From: Phycisphaeraceae bacterium
GTDB taxonomy: Bacteria > Planctomycetota > Phycisphaerae > Phycisphaerales > Zrk34
Direction: 5' to 3'
NCBI GenBank assembly: GCA_028281485.1
Contig: JANQJT010000339.1
Span: 1 to 9,660, forward strand
DNA: 9,660 nucleotides
Shown here: in pieces, positions 1-6,169 of the stretch
How positions within the stretch are numbered: the first letter of the stretch is position 1
Layout of the letters: every line of letters starts with the position of its first letter
Notes under the pieces: generated by a model
What the model was told of the DNA's origin: nothing
Databases searched by the model: none
What the model saw: only the letters and a program-made list of their open reading frames with translations
Program-made: the position numbers and the translations under genes

Positions 1-145
1 CGGCACCGCAGGCCTCGAACATGCCATGGAACTGACCGAATCCGGCATGAAACTCATTTCACACTGTCGCGGCATCCTCAATCGGGCCGAGAAAAGGATT
101 GCGGAGCTGTCGGTCAGCGACGACGGCGAGCTCGAATCCTCCTAA
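1..145 (+). CDS. xseB: Exonuclease VII small subunit, C-terminal part (5' end outside window)
   Basis: The reading frame beginning at base 2 is open from the window edge to TAA at 143-145 and gives 47 residues. They include LEHAMELTESGMKLISHC, then RGILNRAEKRIAEL, then an acidic tail ending DDGELESS. This matches the C-terminal half of the XseB family, which is a short two-helix protein with the pattern 'LE..L.L.E.G..L...C...L..AE.R...L' and a loose acidic end. XseB partners the large subunit XseA in a cytoplasmic nuclease that degrades single-stranded DNA to acid-soluble oligonucleotides in repair and recombination. The start and first helix lie upstream of the window. The stop is 12 nt before the prepilin peptidase ATG, so the two may be co-transcribed. 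The identification rests on pattern recognition of a short fragment, but the motif fit is good. Confidence 0.8.
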   Translation, partial: GTAGLEHAMELTESGMKLISHCRGILNRAEKRIAELSVSDDGELESS

Positions 146-157
146 GCCCGATTGCCC

Positions 158-1480
158 ATGATCCTCGCACAACTCACAGACCCCGACCTCATCGTCCCCA
201 CCGCGGGCTTCTTCGACTCGCCGCTCAACGTGCTGCTGCTGATCTTCTTCACGACCGTCGGCGCGTGCATCGGCTCGTTCCTCAACGTCGTCATCTACCG
301 CCTGCCGGCCGGTCAGAGCGTCATCAGCCCGCCCAGCCACTGCCCTCACTGCGGCTACCGCCTGTCGTGGTTCGATAACATCCCCGTGCTCGCCTGGATC
401 GTGCTGCGCGGCAAGTGTCGCAAGTGCGGCACACCCATCAGCATTCAGTACCCCATGGTCGAGGCGCTGTGCGGCCTGTTGTTCGGTGGGTTGTTCCTTT
501 TGTGCTACGCCGGGCAGATGCGACCCGATTTTGCCGGCCCCGGCCTCGACGCGACCTGGCCGATCTACCTCGTCTACCTGGTCATGCTCTCGGGCGTGTT
601 CGCCGCCGTCGCCATCGACGCACGACACTACATCATCCCCGTGCACCTCATGTGGCTCATCGCGGCGGTGGCAATTGTTGCGCTGCCGATCGTCGCTGCC
701 GTCCTGCCCGGTTCGACCGCCACCGTTGTGCTCCCGCCGTCCGACCTGCACCCCAGCGTTCGCCTGCACAACGTCCAACCCGCCATCTATCAACACTCCA
801 CCGCCGTCCAACTCACCATTCAAAGCTACGCCGAGGGCCCCGTCCGCGTGACCGCGCTGCCGGTCGCAACGGGACAGTGGATCGGGGCGGTCCTGCTCGC
901 CGCGGTGGGGCTGGTGCTCAGCAACATCGCCCTGGCGACGGGCCTGCTGCCCTACAGCTTCATCGTGGATGAGCCGGAGGAAGACGCCGAAGACCCCGAG
1001 GCCTTTCTCACGCACCCCCACCCGCGTCGCGAGGTGCTCAAGGAACTCGGCTTCGTGTTGCCGCCGGTGATCGGGGCGGTGGTTGGCTATGCCGTGTTCG
1101 GTTCGATGTTCGACGACGCGCCGGTGTGGCTGGAGGTTCTTGCCGGGACGCTGCTGGGCTTCATGGTCGGCGGGGCGGTGGTGTGGGCGACGCGCATTTT
1201 TGGCACGCTCGGCTTCGGCAAAGAGGCGATGGGCCTCGGCGACGTGCACCTGATGGCCGCGATCGGGGCGGTGGTCGGCTGGAAGGCGGCGACATTGGCG
1301 TTCTTCGTCGCGCCGTTCCTCGGCCTGACCTACGCGCTGGTCGGCTTCGGGGCAGGCCAGCTGCTCAAGCGTGAGGTGCGCGTCATCCCCTACGGCCCGC
1401 ACCTGGCTATGGGCGCAATGATCGTCGTCGTCTTCCACGAGCCGCTGCTCGGTCGCGTGCTCATGCTGTTCGGCGTGTAA
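158..1480 (+). CDS. pilD: Prepilin peptidase (A24 family, PilD-like) with a large internal insertion
   Basis: This is a polytopic inner-membrane aspartyl protease that cleaves the leader of type IV pilin or type II secretion pseudopilins, and often N-methylates the new N-terminus. The N-terminal segment IGSFLNVVIYRLPAGQSV is the family signature. Two cysteine pairs follow, C62-P-H-C65 and C87-R-K-C90, which form the cytoplasmic zinc-binding loop seen in bifunctional enzymes. The catalytic aspartates are D154 (AIDARHYIIP) and D362 in the GKEAMGLGD motif. The family usually has about 60-65 residues between these aspartates; here there are 208. The extra stretch (about 186-326) contains a hydrophilic beta-like part (186-241), a hydrophobic segment (242-268), an acidic part (270-281) and another hydrophobic segment (297-318). 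The protein is 440 residues against the usual 250-290. I chose ATG 158; TTG 152 is in frame but less likely. No Shine-Dalgarno is obvious, and the gene follows xseB by 12 nt. No pilin gene is visible nearby. Confidence 0.93.
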   Translation: MILAQLTDPDLIVPTAGFFDSPLNVLLLIFFTTVGACIGSFLNVVIYRLPAGQSVISPPSHCPHCGYRLSWFDNIPVLAWIVLRGKCRKCGTPISIQYPMVEALCGLLFGGLFLLCYAGQMRPDFAGPGLDATWPIYLVYLVMLSGVFAAVAIDARHYIIPVHLMWLIAAVAIVALPIVAAVLPGSTATVVLPPSDLHPSVRLHNVQPAIYQHSTAVQLTIQSYAEGPVRVTALPVATGQWIGAVLLAAVGLVLSNIALATGLLPYSFIVDEPEEDAEDPEAFLTHPHPRREVLKELGFVLPPVIGAVVGYAVFGSMFDDAPVWLEVLAGTLLGFMVGGAVVWATRIFGTLGFGKEAMGLGDVHLMAAIGAVVGWKAATLAFFVAPFLGLTYALVGFGAGQLLKREVRVIPYGPHLAMGAMIVVVFHEPLLGRVLMLFGV

Positions 1481-1619
1481 ATACCCTGTAAAAAGTTGTG
1501 TTTCATCAACGCTTTACGCTTTACGGCTACGCCGTCGCCGTGTTACATTCCAACCATATTCTGCAGGACGGATTATGGAAAATCCGCAGGCACTTCTCTA
1601 GCGAAAGGATTGATCAGCC
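1481..1619 (+). promoter_or_regulatory. Intergenic leader before the OmpA-like lipoprotein gene (tandem heptamer, hairpin, RBS)
   Basis: This 139-nt gap is more AT-rich than the genes around it. It holds a perfect tandem heptamer, GCTTTAC twice, at 1511-1524. It also holds an inverted repeat, CGGATT (1569-1574) and AATCCG (1581-1586), with a 6-nt loop, that could form a leader hairpin. A Shine-Dalgarno-like AAAGGA lies at 1604-1609, 10 nt before the ATG at 1620, and supports that start. I could not find a promoter with both hexamers in good form; TACATT at 1544-1549 is the best -10 candidate and has no good -35 partner. The prepilin peptidase gene upstream has no visible terminator, so read-through is possible. 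Confidence 0.4.
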
Positions 1620-2234
1620 ATGACCAGCGGATGGATGGTTGGACGGGTAAGCGCCGTATCGCTGCTTGCGATCGTCACGGTGTTTGCGGGCGGGTGCGGC
1701 AGCGACCTCAAAGCCGAGAACGAGGCGCTCACAATACAAAACCGAGAACTCCAGGCGCAACTCGACGCCGCCAACGATGCGCTCGCCGCTTCGCAACAGG
1801 AGCTCATGGCACGCGGTGACGCGCAGTACACCGGTGGCACGGGCTTCAGTGACATCGACGGCATCACCGTCTCGCAAGGCCCCGGCGGTGAGGTGACCGT
1901 CCGCGTGCCCGGCGACGTGCTGTTCAGCTCCGGCAAGGTCGACCTCAAGTCGTCGGCCAAGACCACGCTCAGCCAGATCGCCGCCGTGCTCAAGAGCGAC
2001 TACGCCGGACGCACCGTGCGCATCGAGGGCTACACCGACACCGACCCGATCCGCAAGAGCAAGTGGAAAGACAACTTAGAACTGTCCAGCATGCGCGCGA
2101 TGGCCGTGCAACGTCACCTCGCCAGCCAGGGCGTGCCCGAAGACAGCATGTACTCCGCCGGCATGCACACGCGCAACCAGCAGGCCTCCAAGGCCCAGAG
2201 CCGACGTGTCGAGATCGTCGTCATCATGAACTGA
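1620..2234 (+). CDS. OmpA-family (Pal-like) outer-membrane lipoprotein with coiled coil
   Basis: This is probably a cell-envelope lipoprotein that anchors the outer membrane to peptidoglycan. The N-terminus has a short basic region and a hydrophobic core (residues 10-22), then AGGC with cysteine at 26. This is a lipobox-like site, although the usual leucine at -3 is replaced by alanine. Residues 29-64 form a heptad-rich stretch (LKAENEALTIQNRELQAQL and on) that should be a coiled coil. From about residue 95 the OmpA C-terminal domain follows: VLFSSGKVDL, then RIEGYTDTDP with D140, then NLELSSMRAMAVQRHL, and QSRRVEIVV with R195/R196. The Asp and Arg correspond to the residues that bind the diaminopimelate side chain in this family. 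The length is 204 residues. The gene has its own RBS and is followed by a strong terminator, so it looks like a single-gene unit or the end of one. Pal itself usually sits beside tol genes; none are here, so I give no gene symbol. Confidence 0.88.
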   Translation: MTSGWMVGRVSAVSLLAIVTVFAGGCGSDLKAENEALTIQNRELQAQLDAANDALAASQQELMARGDAQYTGGTGFSDIDGITVSQGPGGEVTVRVPGDVLFSSGKVDLKSSAKTTLSQIAAVLKSDYAGRTVRIEGYTDTDPIRKSKWKDNLELSSMRAMAVQRHLASQGVPEDSMYSAGMHTRNQQASKAQSRRVEIVVIMN

Positions 2235-2285
2235 CTTGCGCCGGCGCGTTCGTTTCCAACCGTCACGACATATCAATAGATCACC

Positions 2286-2316
2286 AACCCCGCCCTCACC
2301 GGCGGGGTTTTTATTT
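2286..2316 (+). terminator. Rho-independent terminator after the OmpA-like lipoprotein gene
   Basis: CCCCGCC (2288-2294) and GGCGGGG (2301-2307) form a perfect 7-bp GC stem with a 6-nt loop. AA at 2286-2287 can extend the stem against the first two T's of a TTTTTATTT tract (2308-2316). The hairpin lies 51 nt after the lipoprotein stop codon and 100 nt before hisH, so it separates these two transcription units. It is the only clear intrinsic terminator I see in the window. Confidence 0.9.
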
Positions 2317-2402
2317 GCGTGACATCACACCGTTTGAAACAGTCTTTCGCGTCGGTTCATGCGTCGCACACGCAATGAATACACGCCGCTCGCATCGCTC
2401 GC

Positions 2403-2415
2403 TATACTCGCGTGC
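2403..2415 (+). promoter_or_regulatory. Candidate -10 element immediately before hisH (leaderless arrangement)
   Basis: TATACT at 2403-2408 matches the bacterial -10 consensus at five of six positions and ends 7 nt before the hisH ATG. If the hexamer is used, transcription would start at about 2415, at or next to the start codon. There is no Shine-Dalgarno before this ATG. The best -35 at 17-nt spacing (TACACG, 2380-2385) is weak. The 9-mer CTATACTCG (2402-2410) recurs exactly at 4840-4848 before the Nudix gene. The strong terminator upstream fits a new promoter in this gap. Confidence 0.45.
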
Positions 2416-3027
2416 ATGATCGCGATCGTGGATTACCGCATGGGCAACCTCCGCAGCGTCCAGAAGGCTCTGGCGCAGCTCGGTCACGATGCGCAGATCG
2501 TCCGCACGCCCGACGAGATCGACGCCGCGACACGCCTCATCCTCCCCGGTGTCGGCGCGTTCGGCGACGCCATGGCACACCTCGCCGAGCAGGAATTGAT
2601 CGAGCCGATCCGGGCCTACGCGGCGTCTGGAAAGCCGTTTTTGGGCATCTGTCTCGGTTTACAGCTTCTTTTCGAGTCCTCCTGCGAGGGCGAAATGACC
2701 GACGGCCTGGGCATCCTGCCCGGTCGCGTTGTGCACTTCGAGCCGGCCGATCCTTCGTTGAAGGTCCCGCACATGGGTTGGAACGCGCTGCGTTTTGAAC
2801 AGGCGGACAACCCGCTGTTTGTCGGCTTGGAAGACGGCTGCTTCTGTTACTTCGTCCACGCCTACTACGCCGAGCCCACCGAGCCCGCGGACACCGCCGC
2901 CACCGCCGAGTACGACGGCCCGTTCTGCGCCTCGGTGCATCGCGACAACGTCTGGGCCACGCAGTTCCACCCCGAAAAGTCCCAGCGCGTGGGCCTGCGC
3001 ATGCTGCAGAACTTCGCGGCGCTGTGA
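2416..3027 (+). CDS. hisH: Imidazole glycerol phosphate synthase, glutamine amidotransferase subunit
   Basis: HisH hydrolyses glutamine and passes ammonia to HisF, which makes imidazole glycerol phosphate and AICAR in histidine biosynthesis in the cytoplasm. The N-terminus IAIVDYRMGNLRSVQKAL is the HisH signature. LPGVGAFGDAM forms the oxyanion-strand region. C79 in GICLGLQLLFE is the nucleophile, and H185 and E187 in QFHPEKSQ complete the class I glutamine amidotransferase triad. PHMGWN and YFVHAYYAE are further family motifs. The 203-residue length is standard. I start at ATG 2416 because MIAIVDY is the usual first segment; an in-frame ATG at 2359 would add 19 residues unlike the family. 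Neither hisA nor hisF follows. The next gene is a DUF89 phosphatase 15 nt downstream, so hisH appears to head a run of + strand genes. Confidence 0.96.
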   Translation: MIAIVDYRMGNLRSVQKALAQLGHDAQIVRTPDEIDAATRLILPGVGAFGDAMAHLAEQELIEPIRAYAASGKPFLGICLGLQLLFESSCEGEMTDGLGILPGRVVHFEPADPSLKVPHMGWNALRFEQADNPLFVGLEDGCFCYFVHAYYAEPTEPADTAATAEYDGPFCASVHRDNVWATQFHPEKSQRVGLRMLQNFAAL

Positions 3028-3042
3028 GTTCGAGACACCGCC

Positions 3043-4098
3043 ATGCCCACCTTCCCCTTGCTCAGCGACCCGGCAACCTATCGGTCGCACACGTTCAGTC
3101 TCGCCGATGAGCCGGACATGTTCGCCCGTTGGATCGACGTGCTCGTGACACACGCGCACTCACTCGTACGCCACGCCGTTGACTCCGAAGACAACTCAGC
3201 CGAAGCCGTCCAACGCGCGGGCGCATTCAAAAACGAGTGGCTCGCGTTCCTTAAGCAAGTCCACGCGAACGCCGCCGACTACCCCGACGTCTCCGTCCTG
3301 TGGTTCTGTCGGCACCGCGAACGACTCCTCCGCGCCCACGGCTTCGCCGACCCCTACGCCCACATCAAGCGCGACGAAAACGAATCCGTGCTCAAGCTCC
3401 TGCCCGACCTGCTCAACGAATACGATGCGCTGCCCGAACACGAGCGCTGCGAGGCGCTGATCGTCGGCTCGTTCACCGGCAACATCTTCGACCTCGGCGT
3501 CGAAGCCACCACGGAGCTTTTTGAAAAGGGCGGTATCGACTTCCACGCCGTGCGCGACAACATCAAGCCGCGCCCCTGGTTCATCGACGACTTCGACGCG
3601 CTGCGCGACCGCTGGTTGGCCGGCGGATGGAAACACGCCGTCGTCTTCGTCGACAACTCCGGCGCCGACGTCGTGCTCGGCATGATCCCGCTGATCCGCG
3701 AGCTGCTCGGACGCGGCACACGCGTCGTCGTCACCGGCAACTCCACCCCCTGCCTCAACGACATCACCCACCAGGAGCTCGTAGCCCTGATCGATCGGAT
3801 CGCCGCCTTCGATCCTGTGATCGACGCCGCCAACGCCGACGGCTCCCTCTCGTTGGTCCCCAGCGGCAACGGCCTGCCCCTGATCGACCTGTCCGATGTC
3901 TCCGAAGAATTGGCCGCCGCCGCCACGGGTGCCGACCTGGTCATCCTTCAGGGCATGGGCCGGGCTATCGAGACCAATCTCGAGGCGAAGCTCTCCTGTG
4001 ACGCGCTGAAGCTGGCGATGCTCAAGGAGCCGGCCGTCTACGACCGGATCGGCGGGTCGATGTATGATTGTGTCTGTCGCTTCGAACCCAGCCGATAA
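3043..4098 (+). CDS. DUF89 damage-control phosphatase (subfamily II, plant/PANK4-like)
   Basis: This looks like a metal-dependent phosphatase of the DUF89/ARMT1-like superfamily. The closest remembered relatives are the stand-alone plant protein At2g17340 and the C-terminal phosphatase domain of vertebrate PANK4. The PANK4 domain hydrolyses 4'-phosphopantetheine and its oxidised or damaged forms. Residues 1-140 are a helical domain. The core follows with GSFTGNIFDLG (N147, D150), RPWFIDDFD, then VFVDNSGADVVLG with D204, N205 and D209, then NSTPCLND (N233-D240), and near the end ILQGMGRAIETN (304-312) and SMYDCV. D204, N205 and D240 are the likely metal ligands, by family knowledge. Full length is 351 residues. 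The gene starts 15 nt after hisH and ends 22 nt before the histidine phosphatase, which suggests co-transcription. The substrate cannot be read from sequence; phosphopantetheine or sugar phosphates are both possible. Confidence 0.9.
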   Translation: MPTFPLLSDPATYRSHTFSLADEPDMFARWIDVLVTHAHSLVRHAVDSEDNSAEAVQRAGAFKNEWLAFLKQVHANAADYPDVSVLWFCRHRERLLRAHGFADPYAHIKRDENESVLKLLPDLLNEYDALPEHERCEALIVGSFTGNIFDLGVEATTELFEKGGIDFHAVRDNIKPRPWFIDDFDALRDRWLAGGWKHAVVFVDNSGADVVLGMIPLIRELLGRGTRVVVTGNSTPCLNDITHQELVALIDRIAAFDPVIDAANADGSLSLVPSGNGLPLIDLSDVSEELAAAATGADLVILQGMGRAIETNLEAKLSCDALKLAMLKEPAVYDRIGGSMYDCVCRFEPSR

Positions 4099-4120
4099 GT
4101 CGATAAGCAAAGGTTTCCCC

Positions 4121-4822
4121 ATGCGGTTGTACATCATCCGACACGCCCACCCCGACTACGAAAACAACACCATCACCGACATCGGCCGCCGCGAGGCCGA
4201 GGCCCTGTCGTCACGCCTCGAAGCCGAGGCCATCAACCGCATCTACACCTCGCCCCTCGGCCGCGCCGTCGACACCGCCACCTACACCGCCGACCGCCTC
4301 GGCATCGAAGCCAAGACCGAGCCCTGGGCCTACGAGCTCGACCTGCGCATGACCTCCGGCCCGTGCGAGGGGTACATGGCGTGGGACCTGCACGGTGAGA
4401 TCCTCCGCAACGATCCCTGGTTCGCCCGCTTCGGCCAGTGGCACACCCTCCCCCCGCTCGACCACCCGAAGTTCATCAGCGAGGTCGAACGCGTCCGCGA
4501 GGAGCTCGACCACTTCACCTACCGCCTCGGCTATCGCCGTGACCAGGGCCGATACCACCTCGTTCATCCCACCACCGACCGCGTCGCATTGTTCTGTCAC
4601 AACGGCGTGGGTTTGGTGATGCTGGCCCACCTGCTGGCGCTGCCCCTGCCGCTGGTCTGGGCCGGTTTCTGGCTGGCGCCGTCGTCGGTCAGCTGCATCC
4701 TGTTCGATCAGCGCAGCGAACGCCTCGCCACGCCGCGTGCCCTGTGTGTGGGCGACACGTCGCACCTCTACGCCGCCGGCCTGCCCGTCCAGCCCCACGG
4801 CATCAAGGCCAATTTCCAATAA
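4121..4822 (+). CDS. Histidine phosphatase superfamily protein (phosphoglycerate mutase-like)
   Basis: This is a cytoplasmic acid phosphatase or mutase-fold enzyme. The motif IIRHAHPDYENNTITDIGRREAEAL at the N-terminus gives R7, the nucleophilic H8 that becomes phosphorylated, and P11. YTSPLGRAVDTA supplies R48, E72 in AYELDLR is a candidate proton donor, and LFCHNGVGLVMLAHLL supplies the second catalytic H160. The C-terminal region has APSSVSCILF and GDTSHLYAAG. The second of these is shared, from memory, with a group of histidine phosphatases common in Firmicutes that also open with RH.DPDYEND. Length is 233 residues. ATG 4121 is preceded by AAAGG (4109-4113) with 7-nt spacing, which decides the start over upstream in-frame codons that would overlap the DUF89 gene. 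The substrate is unknown. Its place between a DUF89 phosphatase and a Nudix hydrolase suggests a role in removing phosphorylated metabolites (inference). Confidence 0.9.
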   Translation: MRLYIIRHAHPDYENNTITDIGRREAEALSSRLEAEAINRIYTSPLGRAVDTATYTADRLGIEAKTEPWAYELDLRMTSGPCEGYMAWDLHGEILRNDPWFARFGQWHTLPPLDHPKFISEVERVREELDHFTYRLGYRRDQGRYHLVHPTTDRVALFCHNGVGLVMLAHLLALPLPLVWAGFWLAPSSVSCILFDQRSERLATPRALCVGDTSHLYAAGLPVQPHGIKANFQ

Positions 4823-4840
4823 AACCCTCCGCCCGCCGTC

Positions 4841-4857
4841 TATACTCGAGCCACACC
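4841..4857 (+). promoter_or_regulatory. Candidate -10 element just before the Nudix gene
   Basis: TATACT at 4841-4846 sits 11 nt before ATG 4858, inside the 35-nt gap after the histidine phosphatase gene. It would place the transcription start at about 4853, giving a 5-nt leader. The 9-mer CTATACTCG is identical to the one before hisH. No Shine-Dalgarno is present. No good -35 lies at 16-18 nt spacing. It may be an internal promoter within the hisH cluster. Confidence 0.4.
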
Positions 4858-5394
4858 ATGAACGACCGCATCACCCAATCCGAGCGCATCTTCGACGGCG
4901 TCAAGTTCTCCGTCGATCGCATCCAGGTCGCCGCCACCGACGGCTCGGGCATCGTCAGCCGCGAACGCGTCGTCCACCCCGGCGCCGTCATCGTCCTCCC
5001 CATCTTGGGCGACGGACGCGTCGTCATGATCCGCGTGCACCGCTTCATCGTCGGCCAGACCCTGTGGGAACTGTGCGCCGGCACGCTGGAGGCGGGCGAA
5101 GACCCCGCCGACTGCGCCGGCCGCGAACTGATCGAAGAGACCGGTTACAGGGCCGACAAGCTCGTCAAACTCTCGGAGTTCTACACCAGCCCCGGCTTCA
5201 GCACCGAACTGATGCACGCCTACGTCGCCACCGGCCTCACGCACGTCGGCCAGCAGCTCGAACCCACCGAAGACATCACCGTCGAACTCCTGGCGATGGA
5301 CGACGTACTGGAGATGATCCGCGACGGCCGCTGTCGCGACGGCAAGACCATCGCAGCGCTGCTCCACTACCACGCGCTCGGCTTAAACGATTGA
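4858..5394 (+). CDS. Nudix hydrolase, ADP-ribose pyrophosphatase-like
   Basis: This cytoplasmic enzyme probably cleaves a nucleoside diphosphate linked to another group, most likely ADP-ribose to AMP and ribose 5-phosphate, using divalent metal. The complete Nudix box spans residues 75-97 with the pattern G-x5-E-x7-RE-L-I-EE-T-G-Y (GTLEAGE, then RELIEETGY). Fifteen residues after the box, YTSPGFSTE (P112) matches the proline-bearing segment typical of ADP-ribose pyrophosphatases rather than other Nudix groups. WELCAGTLEAGE before the box also fits the NudF type. At 178 residues the length is usual for the group. ATG 4858 is the natural start, since longer forms would run back into the histidine phosphatase gene. 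The rhomboid gene begins 10 nt after the stop. Substrate assignment is from motif knowledge and could be a related nucleotide sugar. Confidence 0.9.
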   Translation: MNDRITQSERIFDGVKFSVDRIQVAATDGSGIVSRERVVHPGAVIVLPILGDGRVVMIRVHRFIVGQTLWELCAGTLEAGEDPADCAGRELIEETGYRADKLVKLSEFYTSPGFSTELMHAYVATGLTHVGQQLEPTEDITVELLAMDDVLEMIRDGRCRDGKTIAALLHYHALGLND

Positions 5395-5404
5395 AACACC
5401 ACCC

Positions 5405-6160
5405 ATGAACACACCCGCAACATCCCGCTCCCCGATCAAACTGCCGCGCCTGTCGATCCCACGCACGGTCACCGGCTGGCTGATCACGATCAACGTCGCG
5501 ATCTATCTGGTCGACAACATCCTCGCCGCGTTCGGCATCGGCTTTCTCGTCGGCCAGTACCCCAGGCAGGTCGGCGACCAGGTGGTGATGAAGGACTACA
5601 CCATCGGTTGGGCGCACTACTGGCTGCACTTCTCCGCCACCACCGCCATCCAGAACCTGCAGGTCTGGCGTTTCATCGGCTTCCAGTTCATCCACGCCAA
5701 CATCGTCCACCTGCTGTTCAACATGTTTATGCTCTACATGTTCGGTCGCATCGTGGAGATGTTCCTGGGCGCGCGGCGGTACACGGGCTTCTACCTGCTG
5801 TGCGGCATCGCCGGGCCCATCGGCTACTGCGGCCTGTGGGCGGCGGGCTGGCTGGTCAGTCACCCCGTCACGCCGCTGGTCGGCGCCTCGGCCGGCGTCT
5901 TCGGCGTGCTCATCGCCGTCACCATCATGGCCCCCGACGCGCAGGTCCTCGTGTTCGGCCTGTTCCCCGCCAAGCTGCGCGAGGTCTCGTTCATCCTCAT
6001 CTTCGTCGCCGTCTACGCGGTGATCTTCTGGGGACACTCCGACCGCGGCAACGCCGGCGGAGAGGCCGCCCACCTCGGCGGGGCCGCGGCCGGTTACCTG
6101 CTGTTTAAGCACCGCAAACTGTTGAATATCTTTGGTCGACCCCTCGCAACCGGCCGATAG
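5405..6160 (+). CDS. Rhomboid family intramembrane serine protease
   Basis: Rhomboids cut membrane proteins within or next to a transmembrane helix. A first membrane segment lies at about 22-42 (VTGWLITINVAIYLVDNIL). A periplasmic-type loop with WRFIGFQFIHANIVHLLFNMFML follows; the histidine/asparagine region before the second helix is a family hallmark. The catalytic serine is S162 in GASAGVFG, and the general base is H223 in GGEAAHLGGAAAGYL. I count about six hydrophobic segments in 251 residues, the basic rhomboid core. The C-terminus ends shortly after the last helix (FKHRKLLNIFGRPLATGR) and lacks any soluble tail. It starts 10 nt after the Nudix gene with no Shine-Dalgarno, so it is probably co-transcribed. 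Only 9 nt separate its stop from the M50 protease, a second intramembrane protease. Confidence 0.94.
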   Translation: MNTPATSRSPIKLPRLSIPRTVTGWLITINVAIYLVDNILAAFGIGFLVGQYPRQVGDQVVMKDYTIGWAHYWLHFSATTAIQNLQVWRFIGFQFIHANIVHLLFNMFMLYMFGRIVEMFLGARRYTGFYLLCGIAGPIGYCGLWAAGWLVSHPVTPLVGASAGVFGVLIAVTIMAPDAQVLVFGLFPAKLREVSFILIFVAVYAVIFWGHSDRGNAGGEAAHLGGAAAGYLLFKHRKLLNIFGRPLATGR

Positions 6161-6169
6161 AATACTGCG
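6158..6169 (+). promoter_or_regulatory. Candidate -10 element overlapping the rhomboid stop codon, before the M50 gene
   Basis: TAGAAT at 6158-6163 includes the rhomboid TAG stop and matches the -10 consensus at five of six positions. It ends 6 nt before ATG 6170, so a transcript driven by it would begin at the A of the start codon. No Shine-Dalgarno is visible, and no good -35 at standard spacing. Either the M50 gene has its own leaderless promoter or it depends on read-through from the rhomboid gene. Confidence 0.4.

Noticed and set aside
152..157. TTG start two codons before the chosen prepilin peptidase ATG
   Set aside because: TTG is a weaker start codon, there is no Shine-Dalgarno for it, and it adds only two residues.
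59..1438. Long open frame on the - strand (459 codons) opposite the prepilin peptidase
   Set aside because: It is a high-GC shadow of the + strand gene: Arg/Asp/Gly/His/Glu-rich composition with no domain motif, and it also spans the xseB end.
2359..2415. Longer hisH start at ATG 2359
   Set aside because: The 19 added residues do not fit the HisH N-terminus, and the region holds the TATACT promoter candidate.
3196..4137. Long open frame on the - strand (313 codons) opposite the DUF89 gene
   Set aside because: The + strand frame has full family motifs with catalytic residues. The - strand translation is low-complexity Val/Gly/Asp and unrecognisable.
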